The translations under genes were made by a program, and so were the position numbers. 64,000 bases of DNA from Diploscapter coronatus. Taxonomy: Eukaryota > Nematoda > Chromadorea > Rhabditida > Rhabditidae. The stretch lies in NCBI GenBank assembly GCA_964036155.1, contig OZ038423.1, positions 20,227,249-20,291,248 on the forward strand. The letters are read 5' to 3'. This document shows, piece by piece, positions 61,062 to 64,000 of this stretch (position 1 is the stretch's first letter; each line of letters opens with the position of its first letter). A model generated the notes under the pieces. The model saw nothing but the letters and a program-made list of their open reading frames with translations. It searched no databases and was not told the origin of the DNA.

Positions 61062-61302
61062 GCACCCTTTGGCGTGTAGAGAGAGAAAGAGTGTTTCGAC
61101 AGTGGGGCGCTTTCACCAATGAGTCATTTCTCGCATTTCCTTTTGATTCATTAAATTGTGAAATTCGTCTCTTTCTCCATTTTCTGTTGTTCTATTTCTT
61201 CGATTTTTCCTTCTCTCCTCGATTTCATTGTCACTCATCACACATTACTCGATCATTCTGCACCTTAACATCATCTAGTTTTGCTTATTTGAGTGCTTGG
61301 AG
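61062..61302. promoter_or_regulatory. Divergent promoter region of LEM-3 and ALX-1
   Basis: 241 bp between opposite start codons, with pyrimidine-rich plus-strand sequence 61165-61260. Inferred from gene arrangement; no specific promoter motif is claimed. Confidence 0.4.
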
Positions 61303-64000
61303 ATGTCTTTCCATTTGCTGGCAGCTCCCCCCAAGTCGACTGCAGAGGTCGACCTCGTCAAACCGCTGAATAGCTACATTCAGTCCGTCTACAACACTTC
61401 AGAGGATGACAAATCCGAGATCGCTGAGGCTGTACAGGTTGGAATAAATGAAGAATAAAAATAGAAATTTGAATTTTGGAAAGCCTAGACCAAAGTAACT
61501 TTTTGAAAACGTGGAAGAGAAAAAAGATTAAAACCGACGGTTTCAACCGCGGTTGAAAAAAAATTATAAAAAAAAAAGCAAAAAGATGAATTTGAGGAAC
61601 TGAACAAACTGCGAACGAAGGCGTGTTGCCAGCCACTGGACAAGTCTCAGCAGGGATTGGATGTTCTGCTCAGGTTGAATTGAGTATTCTTGCTCAAAAG
61701 GTATTTTTTTATTTTCCAGATACTTCGACCAGCTCGTGTCGATCGAGAACAAAGTCATCATCTCTGCCACTCAGAATCCGGTCGTCTTCAAGTGGAAGGA
61801 CGCATTCGACAAAGGCAGCCTTTTCTCTAGCAGAGTTTGTTTTATTCATTTTAATTTGGACTTTTCTCCACCATTACTCAAAATAAAAGAAAAAAAAACG
61901 AAATTGTCTTCTGTACAATCTTCATTGAAGCCTCACATTTATGATACGACATAATTAAGAAAAAAACCATGTTTGCCAGGCATGATTTTAACTCGAGCAT
62001 TTCACAAATCTGATAGGTTCATTTTTAACTTTTTCTCACAACACGAACTTATATTTTGAATTCGATGAATTTTAAATTCATTTTTCTCCTCTAACATCAC
62101 CAAATTCAGGCTGCTCTCTCCCTGTCGGATGGCTCGTTCGAGCGCGCAGCTGTTCTGTTCAATTGCGGAGCCTTGATGAGTCAAATCGCCGCAACGCAGC
62201 CGATGCTCACGGACGAAGAGATCAAAACCAGTGCAAAGCTATTCCAACAGGTTTTCTTGTATTACCATTCCTTCTCATTTGAGAGTCTTCATGCAGAGTT
62301 CTGGAGTGTTCGTGAAGCTGCGCGACTCGATCCTGGGAATGGTTCAACAGGAGCCGACCCCCGATCTGATGCCCGACACTCTCGCTGCTCTCTCGGCCCT
62401 CATGCTCGCTCAGGCTCAGGAGACCATCTACATCAAGGGACATAAAGGTACATTTTGGGGGCATACATTGTTGCGCGCAACGACCGTTCCCTATTTTAGA
62501 ATATCATCAAATTTTCTAAATTCATCATCTAGCGTGTAATTGAAGGTTTTCTTATTGGAGGAAATGAAAATTAATAAAAAAAAGGTTATATAAAAAGGAT
62601 AGCAAAATCTAATCATTCTCCAGAACGGAGGATCATATTGCTCTGCTCTAATTTTTATTCAATTCTCCTGAACTGTTCCCTCAATAAGATTAGATTTGTT
62701 TCAGACAAGATGAAGCCTGCTTCGCTGACGAAAATCGCTGCTCAAGTGGCAGATTTCTATGCGGAGGCTCACAAATCCATGACGAAGGACATCGTGAAGT
62801 CTATTTGGGACAAGGTAGTCTCATAGGATATTTGGCATGAATAATTGTTGAATTGAGGAGTGGCTGAACACGGTGAACGGGAAGACGATGCTGTACCAGG
62901 CGGTGGCGCAATTCCACCAGTCGGAAGTGAATGGGGAGGCGAGGGAGATTGGCGAGCAGCTGTCCAGACTGACCGAGGCACAGAGACTCACAGAGACTGC
63001 ACTCAAGTACCTGCCTTCTTCCCCCTACTTCACGGAGCAGCAGAACAACATCAACAAGGCATTCACCACTGCCAAGAAGGACAACGATTTCATTGTGAGT
63101 TATCTAGCTTAACCTTGCAGTTTTTCGACCCACGGTTATTAATTTATGGAGCAAGATGGTGTTCTTTCAAAGGATGAAAAATACTCACTTTTCCCTATTT
63201 CACGATGAATTACTATCAGATACATAGATGCGTTTTATGTTTCGCCATTTTCGAAGTCCCAAGTCGGATTCGGTTGTCTTCTTGGAAATCTAATTTGTTC
63301 TTTCAAAAACATTGAAAACTCAACAAACCTGATGCTCGAACTGACCAAGCTTTCAAATAACTATTTAGCTTTGTCAGGCAGATAAGATTGAATTTCAGTA
63401 CCATGAACGCGTGGCAGATTTCCGTTCTCTGCCCGCTCTGCCCAAGGCAGCTCTCGTCAAACCGACTCCTGTGGCTCATCCAATGTCCCCAAGATACAAA
63501 GGTGCTTTATCGTCTTCTTCTGTCTAAATCCCTATGCTTGATTGCAGACATGTTCGTTTCTCTGGTGCCTATCCAGGTGCACAATGCAATGCTGTCCTAC
63601 GATGGAAGGAAGGCAGAGCTCGTCAACATGGAGACTGGCAGACTCAGGGAGCACACTCAGCTCATGAATGGGTCAGTTTGAATGTGTATGGCTCAAAGAA
63701 AACTATCTAGTCGGCGCTTTTCCAATTTCAATTTCTCTATCAGTTCATAAATTGCTTTGGTTAGAAAAAAGCATCTTTCGATAACTAAAAGTGTCGCTAT
63801 TGCATTATGGATTTAGAATATTTCCAAAAATGTCCTGATATCATCTACAACTTGAATATGACTATGCTAGTGCTCATCTTTATAACTCGTGTACAAACTC
63901 TTTCATCGCTTTAACTTCAGAATCCTGGCTTCTTTGAATTTGCCAGCCGCGTTGGACGACGTGACTTCGACAGAGACACTGCCGGAATCGATGAAGCAGA
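61303..64000 (+). CDS. alx-1: ALX-1/ALIX (PDCD6IP) BRO1-domain protein, partial
   Basis: ESCRT-associated adaptor for endosomal sorting and membrane scission. Start ATG at 61303 (MSFHLLAAPPKSTAEVDLVK); exons 61303-61437, 61597-61673, 61720-61834, 62110-62250, 62297-62447, 62704-62815, 62858-63093, 63399-63500, 63548-63672 and 63922 onward past the right edge. The BRO1 domain runs from the start for about 350 residues: KLRTKACCQPLDKSQQGLDV, FKWKDAF, a SFERAAVLFNCGALMSQIAA block, MLAQAQETIYIKG, AQVADFYAEAHK and a tail with LPSSPYFTEQQNNINKAF. The V-domain begins after KDMFVSLVPIQVHNAM. Nothing is broken in the visible part. The Pro-rich tail lies outside the window. Confidence 0.95.

Overview
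This is a stretch of AT-rich eukaryotic genome, almost certainly from a nematode. Genes are broken into many short exons, and most introns are about 45-55 bp with a few of kilobase size. The protein set is closest to Caenorhabditis families: an IMP/IGF2BP RNA-binding protein, ISWI, a nematode-type secreted class 2 lipase, an eLRR transmembrane protein, LEM-3/ANKLE1, CDK5 and ALX-1. Several genes have a TTTCAG-type splice acceptor 0-50 nt upstream of the start codon with no nearby partner exon, as expected for spliced-leader trans-splicing. The species cannot be named from this window. Gene models were spliced by eye from reading frame, GT/AG sites and family knowledge.

Layout, left to right. 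1-4006 (-): 3' part of an IMP-type KH protein whose stop codon and first exon are not seen; 4007-8152 is non-coding and purine/pyrimidine-skewed. 8153-19281 (+): a complete ISWI remodeller (21 exons, 1027 aa). Its 3.2 kb intron carries a complete antisense gene (14292-16535, 463 aa) with an apparent N-terminal TIR domain. 20354-23009 (+): secreted lipase. 25221-28338 (+): PGAP2-like membrane protein, partly resolved. 29098-32157 (-): unrecognised four-helix membrane protein.

33328-37511 is a DNA transposon of the Mutator-like (MULE) superfamily. It has a perfect 9-bp target duplication, termini made of 20-bp tandem repeats facing each other, and a nine-exon transposase that stays open for 696 codons with a C2HC finger and a DDE triad. 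It lies between short putative exons of an unresolved plus-strand gene.

40175-42792 (+): LRR transmembrane receptor. 43941-49033 (-): FG nucleoporin NUP62. 49544-50419 (+): SDHAF2. 51056-61061 (-): three genes head-to-tail (LEM-3, an RluA-like pseudouridine synthase, CDK5) with gaps of about 0.5 and 0.2 kb, a possible operon. 61303-64000 (+): ALX-1/ALIX, running off the right edge and divergent from LEM-3.

Other repeats are two copies of a small foldback (MITE-like) element in introns of ISWI and NUP62, a third unrelated foldback in the SDHAF2 intron, and simple repeats. No tRNA, rRNA or CRISPR was seen. The strongest candidates for something undescribed are the MULE with tandem-repeat termini and the nested TIR-domain gene.
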